Of a stretch of 64,000 nt of DNA, positions 1 to 10,988 are shown piece after piece (the first letter of the stretch is position 1; the number at the start of each line of letters is the position of its first letter). The stretch is taken from NCBI GenBank assembly GCA_036852015.1, contig JAANDG010000068.1, positions 114,501 through 178,500 on the forward strand, written 5' to 3'. The position numbers were made by a program, and so were the translations under genes. The notes beneath the pieces are model-generated. The model did not search any database. It was given only the letters and a program-made list of their open reading frames with translations, and had not been told where the DNA came from. Source of the stretch: Pelodera strongyloides (taxonomy: Eukaryota; Nematoda; Chromadorea; Rhabditida; Rhabditidae).

Positions 1-161
1 TTGAAACGCATCGTGGATGGACACCTGCATTCTTATGCAGTATATGCAAATGGGCATAAATTAGAATAAAATATCGAGCTAAATACGAGCAATTAGCATA
101 AAGACATAAGAATTCAGCTGTCCGCGATGCGTTTCAAAAACCGGCCGGTATTTCGCTTTAA
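1..161. mobile_element. TTAA-flanked MITE, family 1, left end outside window
   Basis: The right terminal inverted repeat (CCGGCCGGTATTTCGCTTTAA) matches the ends of family copies at 3468, 19552, 26055 and 52358. The window opens inside the left repeat (TTGAAACGCATC). It sits in the intron just before the EGF exon. Confidence 0.7.
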
Positions 162-193
162 ATTGGATGTGGAAAAAATATATCCTATTACAG

Positions 194-315
194 CAATTTG
201 TGAGAGTAATCGTGACTGCAACGGTCGGGGAATCTGCCTGGGAACGGTGAACAGTCTCACGTGTCTTTGTAATATCGGATTCACTGGACGACGATGTGAA
301 ACGTTGATCACATAA
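194..315 (+). CDS. Last exon of a gene with an EGF-like domain (5' part outside window)
   Basis: The reading frame shows one EGF-like module: six cysteines in the order C-x5-C-x5-C-x8-C-x-C-x8-C, with the diagnostic C-x-C-x2-G-F-x-G-x2-C end (CLCNIGFTGRRC). A splice acceptor (TATTACAG) lies directly before it, and the frame ends in TAA. The open frame continues upstream into a transposon end, so I place the exon start at the acceptor. EGF modules occur in secreted and membrane proteins and usually serve binding or spacing; the nature of the parent protein cannot be seen. Only the C-terminal 40 residues are here, with no membrane segment after the module, so the protein may be secreted. Confidence 0.6.
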
Positions 316-1204
316 TTACATACATTAATTAATTAATTAATATTAATTGCATAACGTTTGGCAATTAAAGAGTAGGTTAGTAGGTACCATAGTGCCTGTC
401 TTTCCAGTTTCTTTTAAATTTCACAATGGAAAATCTGTTTCTAACCTCATAATTCATAATATATTGAAGGTCCTCCCCCTCTCGCCACCAGCTTTTCTTT
501 GTCATCGTCATGTACTTTTCTATTAATAAATCATGTATATACACATTCGCCAAAGACTTTTTTGTATACACATGTTCGATGATTTGCTGCATTTTTTTTA
601 TTAATTTTGTATATATGTAGAATACCAAGTAAATGGCTAATTCGCTCCTGTCAACCTTTCCTGTTTCCCTTTCATTTTTTTCGTATGGAATTGTTTTTCT
701 AAGTACATCGATAAAAAATAAAGTGTATAACGCTAAAGTCTTACATTTCAAGCACACAAAACAACTTGCCACTACAAAACCCTGCAATATGTTCACCAGA
801 ACTAGCTCAATGCCACAATAAAATTTATTAATTAAACAGCATTTAAACTAATAAAAGCTGGCGTTAAGTGCAAACTTTTTTTTCGGGTGAGAAGGTGACT
901 TTAATGCGATAAAGCTAAACATGAGGCCACTTTTCTCAAAAGTTACGTATTTGCATAAAAAAGATACACATGTGGCTGAAACTCGTCTTTGGCTCAAAAA
1001 AAAAGTTCCCGAAAAAAATGGCCATTTTTGTTTGGAACATTGTGTGAACAGGTTGTTAATGGAATATGGGATTTTGATACTATCATTAGGCAATTAAAAT
1101 AACGTCAATGGCAATTTATGTGACCCCTATAAGAAGGATACGAGAGCATAGGGACCTATCGGAAGTCTGTATGACAACAAGTTAGTACTTGATGTCAAGT
1201 TAGA
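316..1204. other. Intergenic, no gene seen
   Basis: AT-rich sequence between two convergent gene ends. Open frames on both strands are low-complexity and lack splice signals or recognisable motifs. A stretch near 848-1093 has several A/T runs and may be a decayed repeat, but I cannot pair its ends. Confidence 0.4.
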
Positions 1205-4200
1205 TTAGTCAACATATGTCTCCCATGGTTGCAAAGGTTTGGGCGGTTCCTCGTTCGGAGCGTAAAGTTTCAGAAGATATGTGAAGTCGGGCCGCTTTTC
1301 TGGTTCCTGAAAGAATTTCAGCCTAACTGTGAATTACACTTAGGATACTTGATCTGCTGAACCCTCTTATTAGAGGATTTTTGAACACCCTTGCATAAAG
1401 GTTTCTTAAATGTTCTTGAAGCATGAAATATTTGGAAAATCACGAATGGATTAAGTATTCGTATGGAAAAAAGAGTACCTGAGTGAAGCACAACTTCATT
1501 GACGTGACACCAATTTCGGGGCACCCTGATGGAGGTTCCATGGGGTCCTTTCCCGATAGAATCTGTAACACTTGCGAGATAAATATCACAAATTTCTCAA
1601 AAACTAAAAGACTTTGGATACTGACTTTACAGACAACTAGAAGGACCGAAAATACCAAATGAAAAAATGTTCTACACTTTTACAGTTTTACAAAAGAATG
1701 TGTTACAAAACGTTTACTTGCGAGATGTCGATTGCCAAATAATACCTTAGTTCGTGCTTTTTGATTGTTCTCCCCCGGGAACGGGTCGGTTTTACAACGG
1801 GAAAATAACTCCCACAAGAGTACGCCATAACTCCAGACGTCCGTTTTTGTGGAGAAAACACCCTGGAAGTAGAAAAAAGAACTGTTGGAATAAAATGAAA
1901 ACCAGACGGCTTCGCCGCCTGTGGCGTCATTCCACACTTATGAATCGTCTCTAAGGTAGGTGAAAATCTTTGCGAATGAAGACACACACATCGTTCTTTT
2001 ACATGAGATTATCCTACTTTGAGCGACGGCACTCTTTTATGCGCAAAGCAGAACAATTTATGCAAATGATACTTCCGTAACGTGAGTGCTAGCGCACGCT
2101 ACAGTTACTCTTTTATATAATAAGACTATGTATGAATAAATTATTACAATTATTATTAATAGGAAATTGGAAAATAAAACCTTCGATAATGTTTCCGGTG
2201 CCAACCATTTTATGGGCATACTCTTCAGTTTGTCCAGTTTAACCTGTAAACATCCCGTCTCTCTTCCCATAGCAAAAAAAAAACAAGTGATCAATGTAGA
2301 TTGTAAAATATTCTAGTTTCAAAGTCTTGGAGATCTCGTATGAAGAAACCTATCCAATCAATGAATATAGTATAGTTCATTACATATAGCATTGCGTTGG
2401 ACACAGAGTTCTTATGTATTTTATAGAAAATTTCAACTGTTTTAGTCCATTCATGACACGGAGGTCCATGTGACTTACAATTAGTAAAGTTAATTATTAT
2501 TTTAAATAATTTTTCTTGAATAGGAAGAAAAAGAAAATAAATTACCTGACTCTGATCCGCTATCGAAAGTCCAAAATCGGAAATCTTCAATTCTTTCTTA
2601 CTTCCCAGTAAACAGTTTCGGGCGGCCAAATCTCGGTGGATCACCTGAAACGACTCGAATCAAATTATTATATAAAACAATTAATTAAATATAAATTTAT
2701 TTAGTCGACGTCGACGTCAACTTCACAGCTTTACACTGTATCCACCCATGGTTTTGTTTAAAATGTCAAAAGATTCTAGTTATAAGCAGATTCGGGATTC
2801 TAAATCAGAACATAGTGAAAAACATACCGCTCTTCCGGAAAGGTACGCCATTCCTCGTACACCATCCGTGGCCCATGCAAGGAGCTGGCTATCGGGCACG
2901 CTCGGGTTATTCTCACAGTAACCCTGGGGATAAAATGTGCCATTACAACGAGAAAATCGCGTGCAAGCGGCAACGGCACGGCGGGCTAGCGGGTATGAAA
3001 AAAGTATCACGCCGTTCGGATATGGCGTGCCAGATTGCACGCCGAACCCACGCGACTTGTACGCCGCGACGTTGCCGCCTGCACGACGCCACGTTGCCAA
3101 ATGCACGCTGCACGCGAAGTTTCGTCAGTGTACTAGCCAGTCTTCCAGAAGTGATCGGAAGTGATCCTGCTATATTCGCATGTCGCAGAATTGATTTGAT
3201 TGGAAAACCAACACTCGTCAGTTGGGTGACAAAGGTGCAATATAGTTTTTATGTTTTAATAACAAAGATACATACATTTGTTGGTATACATTATCGTGTA
3301 ATTTTATGAATAATCCTGAGCAAAAGAAAATATCGAATACCTTCAAGCTGCCTCCTTCGGCCATTTCCAAAACTATCATAATCGGCTCTTCTTGCGGTGC
3401 AATTCCATACAAACGGACGATATTGGGATGGTCAAAACGACGCATCAACTTTGCTTCCTACAAGTTATTAAAGCGAAATACCGGCCGGTTTTTGAAACGT
3501 ATTGCGCACACCAGCTTTATTATCCAAAATTAGAATAAAAACAACTAGACCCCAATTAGACCCCACTTCGCATAAACGCATAGCACTGCAAATACTTGAG
3601 ATGAGTTTCAAAATCAGTATTCCGCTTTAATTATCATCTACTAAGTTATCTACAGCGCACTTATCGTTTGTATTGAATAAGTGAAGAGGGTGAACAACTG
3701 TCTCACTACAACCTATATACCAAAATATTATGTGAACAAAAAAAAATATAAAACATAATATATAATTCCAATAAGAATAAAATAAAAATTACTTTGACAA
3801 ATTCTGAAAGTTGTTTCTTGGTGACGGCTCCTTTAATCTTTTTCACTGCGACTTTCACCTCCTCTTCTCCCTCTTGTCCTGTGAGTTTTCGCTTCAGAAG
3901 ACCAGTGTAGACCTCGCCGAAGGCACCGGCTACAAGACAATGCGTAGTCAGAGAGAGGGAGAGGGAGAGAGAGAGAGAGGGGGAGAGAGAGAGAGAGGGA
4001 GAAAGAGAGAGAGGGAGAGAGAGAGAGGGAGAGAGAGAGCAAGAAGAAGAAAGAGAGCTAACAAGAGCGGGAGACAAAGAACTCACATCCTAGCTTCTTG
4101 GTAACTGTGACGTTGTCGTGCAATATGTAGTATTCCGGACGTGGTATTGCCTTAACATACGGTAGTGCCATCTTTTATTATAGTATTGGTCTACTGGTGA

Positions 4201-5539
4201 CGAGCCTTGAAATAAGTTATTTGATATCATAGAACCATGATTTATTCCTGATTGCTATCAAATTCTAGACGTTCCCATAAAAATACTAACAATAAGCAAA
4301 AGTGTAAAGAGAGGTACCTTCCGTAGCACTGCTTGTGAAGGGACGATTGGTTTCTTACATTCCACAACAAAATCTATTAACTCGGCCAACGTCGGTTTAC
4401 AATGCTAAAAAAAGGCCTATCATCATTCGTATATTTCTCAATACTGTAGGCTTCAATTTGTGGGCAAACTCAGGTAACTCTAGGCCCGAGGGCATGCGGG
4501 CCCTCTTCAGTGGAACGGGGCTCGCCCGGGAGAGTGTCGCTTACCTCCTTCAATTGCCAGCTGCTATTTACAAAATGGACGGGAACGTGCTTGCATTCAC
4601 CCTTGTGATGAACGGAAATGCAGTAAGTTGGTGCCTGAATAAATTAACCAAAGTATGTGGCAGTTAGTTTAGTTCTGTTCGATGAACCACGTAACGACCT
4701 GAATAAGTTAAACAAAGTATATGGCAGCCGATGAACCACGTTAAAGACATGAAGTCGATGAAGTTAAGGATGTCTGGATGTCTAAATATTAATGTCATTA
4801 ATTTAAAAAAAAATTGCTCACCTTGCCAACTGTGGTTTTTCTCACAAGAAAATCTCCATCTTGTTTTAATAGATCCTCACAGTCATGTCGGGGCATCAAA
4901 CCATGATACCAGACATTTTGAGTAAGCGATTTACCAATTAACTAAATCGAAAACAGTGTTGTTTGGAATCGTGGAGGAGGAGGAGGAGAGGAGGAGGAGG
5001 AGGAGGAGGAGGAGGAGGAGGAGGAGGAGGAGGAGGAGGAGGAGGAGGAGGAGGAGGAGGAGGAGGAGGAGGAGGAGGAGGAGGAGGAGGAGGAGGAGGA
5101 GGGGAGGAGGAGGAGGAGGAGGAGGAGAGGAGGAGGAGGAGGAGGAGGAGGAGGAGGAGGAGGAGGAGGAGGAGGAGGAGGAGGAGGAGGAGGAGGAGGA
5201 GGAGGAGGAGGAGGAGGAGGAGGAGGAGGAGGAGGAGGAGGAGGAGGAGGAGAGGAGGAGGAGGAGGAGGAGGAGGAGGAGGAGGAGGAGGAGGAGGAGG
5301 GAGGAGGAGGAGGAGGAGGAGCGAATCTCTATATCTCACCCTGAAGAATTCATCATTTAAATTGGCCATTGTCATTGTCCGTTCACCCATTTCCCTTCCA
5401 GTTTTCATTGCTGATCGAGAAGTCATATTCACTGATTTACAAGCACTTTGCGTCTGAAATTTTATAGGCAATGTGATTAGCAGATGTATGTCTTGGATCT
5501 AAGGAACACACACACACAGCATCTACACACAGACACACA

Positions 5540-5602
<63 letters not shown>

Positions 5603-5909
5603 ACACAAACACACACACACATACGTGACTTACGCACCCCGGCAAAATTGTGTTGAGAACAGAGTTTGAGAAATTTCAGCGTTCCTTAATATCCACCGGG
5701 GCTTATATGTCGACTAAGGCTGCTATATTTCTGCGGCAAGTGGCGACTGAATGGCACTAAGGGTGAGCCAAGGCACCGCCGCGCACACCTCTTTTTCTCA
5801 ATCTGTCAAATAATGACCAACCGTTTTTTGTGATCTGGTCGATGTTGCCACCACTTTCTCCGTCGATCCCCCACCAGTTTTCTTCTTGCCTTTTTTGCCT
5901 TTAAACAGT
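1205..5909 (-). CDS. SH2-domain protein tyrosine kinase, Fes/Fps/Fer-related (5' end not resolved)
   Basis: Non-receptor tyrosine kinase that phosphorylates protein tyrosines, recruited through its SH2 domain. Exons in coding order: (5822-5909, uncertain), 5340-5453, 4825-4941, 4545-4634, 4318-4404, 4087-4171, 3793-3929, 3341-3457, 2828-2923, 2546-2644, 2181-2243, 1746-1862, 1479-1562, 1205-1306; all junction phases agree. From the 5340-5453 exon to the stop there are 435 residues. The SH2 domain spans about 48-140 (WYHGLMPR, then DFLVRKT with the phosphotyrosine-binding Arg). The kinase spans about 160-425: P-loop GSGAFGEVY, ATP-binding lysine in VAVKKIK, catalytic HRDLAARN, DFGLS, and WLAPE. 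No F-BAR region is visible, as in the short Fes/Fer-related kinases of nematodes. The tentative first exon is lysine- and glycine-rich. The true start codon is not identified; it should lie between about 5930 and 6660. Confidence 0.9.
2948..3125. repeat. GC-rich palindromic repeat, GTGCAAGCGGC family, copy 1
   Basis: Dense inverted motifs (GCGTGCAAGCGGC, GGCACGGCG, TTGCACGCCG, CACGCGACTTG) far richer in GC than the surroundings. Related copies lie at 34821 and 37300; all keep the same order of sub-motifs. This copy lies in a kinase intron. Confidence 0.7.
3468..3630. mobile_element. TTAA-flanked MITE, family 1, in a kinase intron
   Basis: The left end (TTAAAGCGAAATACCGGCCG) lies 10 bp from the splice acceptor of the kinase exon ending at 3457. 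The right end is diverged but keeps CCGCTTTAA. Internal sequence resembles the 52358 copy. Confidence 0.7.
3949..4040. repeat. (GA)n-rich microsatellite
   Basis: Purine tract on the + strand; it reads as a CT-rich tract on the coding strand of the kinase and ends about 20 bp before the acceptor of the P-loop exon. Confidence 0.9.
4974..5321. repeat. (GGA)n microsatellite filling a kinase intron
   Basis: About 350 bp of nearly pure GGA repeat with a few phase slips. It occupies most of the 398-bp intron between the exons 5340-5453 and 4825-4941. On the transcribed strand it is a very long pyrimidine tract. The long open frames through it are artefacts. Confidence 0.97.
5511..5632. repeat. (AC)n microsatellite
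   Basis: Nearly uninterrupted CA dinucleotides, in the intron before the 5340-5453 kinase exon. Confidence 0.97.
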
Positions 5910-5971
5910 CTGAAGGAAATAAATTTTAAATTTAAAATGGTGAATAAGCATAAAAAAGACATGCTGCAAGA

Positions 5972-6187
5972 TCTTAATATATAAAGGAGAACAGTTTACT
6001 TTTTTGTTTGTGTGAACGAATCGGAATTATACGTTTCAGGCGTAGTCCCTTTTCGCAACTCTTCAAAATACGCGCAAAAGTTTTAATGCATAAACTTACG
6101 TTTCAGACGTTTCATATAAGTAAGCAGTAGCAGTTTAGTAGGATCGCCTGAGCTGAGCAGTCGCCTCAGGCGGCGATAGCCATCTGG
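5972..6187 (+). mobile_element. Helitron-like element H4, short type A
   Basis: Starts TCTTAATATATAAAGGAG after an A and ends with the hairpin GCCTCAGGCGGC followed by GATAGCCATCTGG, before a T. TC start, hairpin, CTRR end and A|T target are the Helitron signatures. No coding capacity. Confidence 0.75.
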
Positions 6188-6677
6188 TACAGGTATACAC
6201 GTCCAAAACTGCTTCCAGCATGAGGCACGATTATAACGATAACAAAAGTTTCAAAAGAAATAAATTCAATTTGTTGAAAACCGACCGCTCATTGGAAGCC
6301 ATTGTGTTGTAATGCCGAGAAAAGCATTCTGTAATTTTAATGCTCATTCAGCTTTTTGTTTCGTCAGTAAGGTACGTTTCATGGTCGGCATTTATGCCGA
6401 GAGATCGCTTAGATAACTCGATAGACGCGTGGAATCAGTTTAGCCTGTCTAACAATAATAACAAAACGGGTGGGTTTTCGGGATTCACACTGGGAAAATG
6501 TTCCAAGCCCTCCTTTACCAAAAAATCGAGTTCCATGACTCGCTTTCAATCTACCGAGCCATTCCGTAGCCGCTTTGCTATTCAACGGAATTTACTGATT
6601 CTGCAATTTCCATGAACAGACCATCCAAAATACTTTATAAGAATACGAAATATTTCATTCAAACCATCATATAATAC

Positions 6678-7630
6678 TTATTTCTTAGCGGCAGCAGCGG
6701 CGGCCTTAGCCTTAGCGGCTTTTGCCTTAGCCCTAGTCTTGGCCTGCTCTCCGTTGGTCTGAGGGAGCAGAGGGCCGACGATCTCCTTGACAGTGTCCAA
6801 TTCCTTGTCGTTGAGGTCCTGGAGCGCCTGGTTGACCAGAGTTGTGCCCCTCCTGTAGTTCTTAAGAGCGGCCTTGGCGTTCTCGGTCAGTTTTCTCTCC
6901 TTATCATCGGCCACTTTCAGATTGCGAAGAATGTCTGGCTTTCCTTGAAGGAAGAGAGTCTAAAACAAGCTGTTTATTTACTATTTAGTTGCTTAGAAAA
7001 GTCAGTTTCATGTTACTCTATTAAGCACACATGTACCACGGGAACTATAAAACCAATTAACGAATTATTGATCAAACCCTATTGCTACGACGAACGAAGG
7101 GAAGTCGACAAATTATGTTTACCTTCTGGGCGTCGGTCTGTGCAAGAGCTCCTATTTTCTCTACTTTCTGGTCAGCGTCGAGCTTCTCATTGTTAACAAT
7201 GATTGACAGACGCTCATCCCTATCCTCGTAGGAGTTGGCCAACAACTGGATGTACTTCATATCTGCCTAAATGAGTAACTCTATACGGTAACTCGTGATA
7301 CGCCCACCAGAAAGTCTGTACGTCTGGGAGACAAGATTTTATAACACCCAAAGAGAGTATTGTGATAAAGCAGATTATTGGAAGTTATCCAGTTGGCAGG
7401 GCACAATCATCATTGTATATCCTCTAGACTCTAGAATCTAGCTAGGATACCTATCTACCGTACCCGTACGACCTATGGATAACTAGTCTCAATCTCACTT
7501 AGGTCCCAGTTACCTCTAGGGTACCTCGACCTCACATTATTGTTAAGGATCTCATGCTCAATTCAATATTCAATCTTACCTGAGCAGCTACCACAGCTAG
7601 GAGTACCGAAGCGATGAAGACCTTGAACAT
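6678..7630 (-). CDS. Secreted SXP/RAL-2 (DUF148)-like protein
   Basis: Three exons, 7580-7630, 7123-7266 and 6678-6959, all joined in phase 0, give 158 residues. The first exon encodes a signal peptide (MFKVFIASVLLAVVAAQ). The body is helical, charged and cysteine-free (YEDRDERLSIIVNNEKL and later KLTENAKAALKNYR), in the style of nematode DUF148 proteins, which are secreted and of unsettled function. The C-terminus is a low-complexity Ala/Lys tail, about 20 residues, unlike the family core. The start is fixed by the signal peptide and by a TATA box about 58 bp upstream. The family call rests on general resemblance, so another small secreted helical family is possible. The gene is transcribed in the same direction as the kinase downstream. 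Confidence 0.6.
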
Positions 7631-7687
7631 TGTCCTCAGATGAAGAGGTGAACTCTGTGTTCTGATTCCCCCTTACACCGTGTCCCC

Positions 7688-7695
7688 ATTATATA
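7688..7695 (-). promoter_or_regulatory. TATA box of the SXP/RAL-2-like gene
   Basis: TATATAAT on the minus strand, about 58 bp before the ATG. No other TATA-like site lies nearer the start. Confidence 0.6.
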
Positions 7696-7731
7696 CGCAT
7701 GAAGCACCCACGATTCCCATGCCTGATCGTT

Positions 7732-7882
7732 ATTAGCCCGTATTCTCGGGACGACGGAAATGTTCCGTTGGGGAACTCATTTGTATGCAAATTTCTCGAC
7801 TATCTAGACTACCTGGAGGAAAAATTTGCATACGAATGAGTTCCCCAACGGAACATTTCCGTCGACCCGAGAATACGGGCTA
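7732..7882. repeat. Long near-perfect palindrome upstream of the SXP-like gene
   Basis: Two arms of about 60 nt (AGCCCGTATTCTCGGG through GTATGCAAATTT) are inverted copies with about three mismatches, separated by a spacer of about 28 nt. It lies about 40 bp upstream of the TATA box. Most likely a small foldback transposon; a regulatory role is possible. Confidence 0.85.
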
Positions 7883-7935
7883 TTGAGTGCATCAAAACTC
7901 CACGCTTAGAACAAAGAATTTCCGAAATTAAATCA

Positions 7936-8382
7936 TCTTATTATATAAAGGAGAAGAGTTTGTCACGGGTTTGTTTTTATGTGCACAACGAAATCCCTTC
8001 ATAAAGAAAATTCTTCGATCGAAAGAGAATACAAAATCTTTGTCGCTGGCGAGATTCGAACCCACAGCAGCAAACAACCTCTCGATTCACAGTCCGACGC
8101 TCTACCGGTTGAGCTATGCTAGCTTTTATAGGGGTAGCAATATGCTCTACATAAGCACCGTCAATGGCAAATTTGCATGGTAGCATTAGTCGAGTGGAGA
8201 TCCAAACTGATTATTATACGTTTCCACAATCAGAGACGTGTGAATGTAAGTGGCACGGAAGAGAAAGAGACGAGAGTTAACTTTTTACATTGTAGCAATT
8301 CTTTTTTCAAATAGGGAAACAATCGGCCGAAGGCCGATTCCTCCAGTCGGAGAAGAGCCCGTAGGGCTCTTCGAACGGCTGG
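7936..8382 (+). mobile_element. Helitron-like element H1, type B with tRNA-like cargo
   Basis: Starts TCTTATTATATAAAGGAG after an A and ends with hairpin AGAGCCCGTAGGGCTCT then TCGAACGGCTGG before a T. It contains a tRNA-like segment in reverse orientation. No coding capacity. Confidence 0.8.
8042..8124 (-). pseudogene. tRNA-like pseudogene inside Helitron H1
   Basis: A-box-like (TAGCTCAACCGGTAGAGC) and B-box-like (GGTTCGAATC) Pol III promoter elements are clear. The anticodon stem does not pair, and the variable region is too long for an ordinary tRNA. Related copies lie in H2 and H3, so the segment moves with the Helitron. Confidence 0.75.
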
Positions 8383-10988
8383 TAATTCATAACTTGAAGC
8401 ACCATTATTCGTGAGATTTTTGGCAACGTTGGCGTTCAAATCATAAAGTTTCTATATGAATCATAATGCACTCTAGTTTATCTTATGCATGAATTCGGAG
8501 AAGTGAATGACACATAGACTGATGTTCGCAGTTCAATACAGAGCAGTCCGTATTTCGAATCTGTTTGGTCGAATACAAAACAGCTGACTATGAAAGAAAC
8601 AATACACTAATTAAGTTGCTGACACTGCAACGTCCCACTAATTCGAATATACATATACAAGACTTACCACCAGTTTTACAGAAAGCACCGAATTTTGTTC
8701 TGAAGTCATATTCCCTAACCACAACCAAAACACCAAACTAACAAAAACAAATGATAAAAAACTTTTATTAACAAAAGAACAATATAAAAGTAGGGTAAAA
8801 CAATATTGCTGTTTCAAAGATAAAACATGTACTGACCGTGACAATCACGCCACAAACTACTTACATCACTGTCAAAACTCGGATGGCGCGCGGCGAAATG
8901 TAAGCGCTAAAAATAATAAATTTATGTAGAGCTTGACAAAAGGGTGAGCTTTACCTTCGCCAGATTTTCGCGTTGTTTTCGCCGCGCATCATCATTCAAG
9001 TTCTGCATTGATTTAGCCGTCAACTTAAAATGGTAGTCTTACAATGCTAAAATTCTACAAATTTCACAAACAAATATCTTTTTGGAAGCCTACCATACTA
9101 CAAGAAATCAGGCTAATATCATTCTTACAAGAAATGCATTTGATGAAACATAAAACATAATAACAATCAGAACCAAGGGAAGGTAAAAATGTTCGCGGTA
9201 CATAAAATGAGAAGATGAGACAAAAATCAAGCACTTAAAAAAAGAGTCGCATTCACAATCAACATAAATAAAAACAATTATTAAACAATCAAATTCAAAA
9301 GGCACCAAAAACACGTGCAAAATTGGTCCATAAAAAAGGCACTAGACCAATGCCACCAAATATATCAAACGTAGAAAACCAAATTGCACAATAAAAATCG
9401 GCTACGCCATGTGTACAAGCTAAAAGCTAAAAATATAACATAGGTTCTTCACACATATAAAACAGGAATAATAAATATATAAAACGGGTAAAATGAGAAA
9501 CTGATAACCCTTAAAACAGGGACCTAAGCTGGTAGGGGTAGGAATAGGGTAGGTAATACAAACTGTAACAAACCGTGCATCATACCTATAAATAAAGAAA
9601 AAACCCAAATGTGGACCAGAGTGCACATAAAAACATGCAATAAATTAAATATATAGAAATACATGCATATAGAACATACTTCACTAGAATAGCACATGAA
9701 ACAAACCGGTAGACAACAAGACAACTTTAAAGCGGGTATGGCACGTGGTTTGTGTAACGCGTACTGGATAACTTGTTTTGTTTCCCACAATTCCTATATC
9801 TGTAGTACTGGAAGGCACACAATAGAACACAGCTTGCATATAATACATAGAAAGATGGTTGTCCAGCAAGTTGCAGAACCGCAGGTCATATCGCTTAAAA
9901 ACCGGTAGAAAGAGTATTGCCCGATGACAACGCCGGCACCTTTGGCAAGAATAGTGCGCAATTGCATATAAAAAGTAATCATAACAAGAGATTAGGCTTA
10001 CAATAGCTTAGGATTGCACTACACTAACAGTGACCGATAGCAAACTACTACTATACTACACATACAAAAGCAAAAAAAAAGACCCGCTTTGAAAAGCAAA
10101 ACATGAGACCAGAAACATAAAGAAACGAAACTAGTAAATGGATAACTGGTTCTCAGTTCTCATAGAGCTCAAATTACGGATTCTCGCCTACTCACTACAC
10201 CTAATTTGCATAGTTAAAGCGCAATGTCACGTGGTTTGTGAAGTACAGTATGTTCAATAAAAAATCGCAAGAATCCGTACACTCAAATCTCAACATATTC
10301 ATTTACCGTCTTATGGGCATCTCGAAAATCAGGGGCGAAGTAACCTAATGAGAAGATTTCAGATTAAAGCGGTATAACAGCCGGCTTTGAAAAGTATGCT
10401 GGACACCGTATTCTCATGTAGTGTGGTTTGCATGCAAATAACTGACCAATTTTTAGTCGAGTTACATTTTTGTATACGACATTTGGAATTCAGATGTCCA
10501 GCATACATCTCAAAGACTTCTTGTTATACCGCTTTAAAACCCCCATAAAATATCGCTCAAAACCAACCCCCCTCAAGTTCCATTTTCACTTCACATGTCA
10601 TTAGAAGTGATTATCGATTACCTGATACATGATAACTACCTTAGAATCAAGCCCGTGGCATTGTCAGAATATAAATAAATCCAATCATAATATTGATAGT
10701 ACATAATCACAGGTGGACTGCGGACAAATTCCAACAGAAAACAACATGATTTTTTTCTTACTATTCAACTTACTATTAAAACTCAAGTCATAAATTGTGG
10801 CGCTACAAATGGTATTCACGATCTCTGGCCTACACAACTACAAAGTACATGTTCAAAAGTTACCCAGAATACTTCGTTCTACACGAAGGTCAGAATGTCA
10901 ACCAATGCAGTTCCTTTCTCAAGAGCAACTTGGTAAGGCACCGACCTAATTCCAGCTAACGGTCATTCCTAAGAAGTAACGATTCCCA
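8383..10988. other. Intergenic region downstream of the ephrin gene
   Basis: AT-rich. Contains a MITE at 10364-10537. Open frames here are hydrophobic, AT-driven and lack splice support. I see no gene. Confidence 0.4.
10364..10537. mobile_element. TTAA-flanked MITE, family 2
   Basis: Termini TTAAAGCGGTATAACA and TGTTATACCGCTTTAA are inverted copies; subterminal AGTATGCTGGACA and TGTCCAGCATAC also pair. Both ends carry TTAA. Confidence 0.8.

Noticed and set aside
377..796. 139-codon frame on the minus strand
   Set aside because: AT-driven composition, no domain, no splice or promoter context; convergent gene ends flank it.
4938..5471. Long open frames of poly-Leu/Pro, poly-Glu/Arg and poly-Gly
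   Set aside because: They translate the GGA microsatellite. Only the flanking part at 5340-5453 is a real kinase exon.
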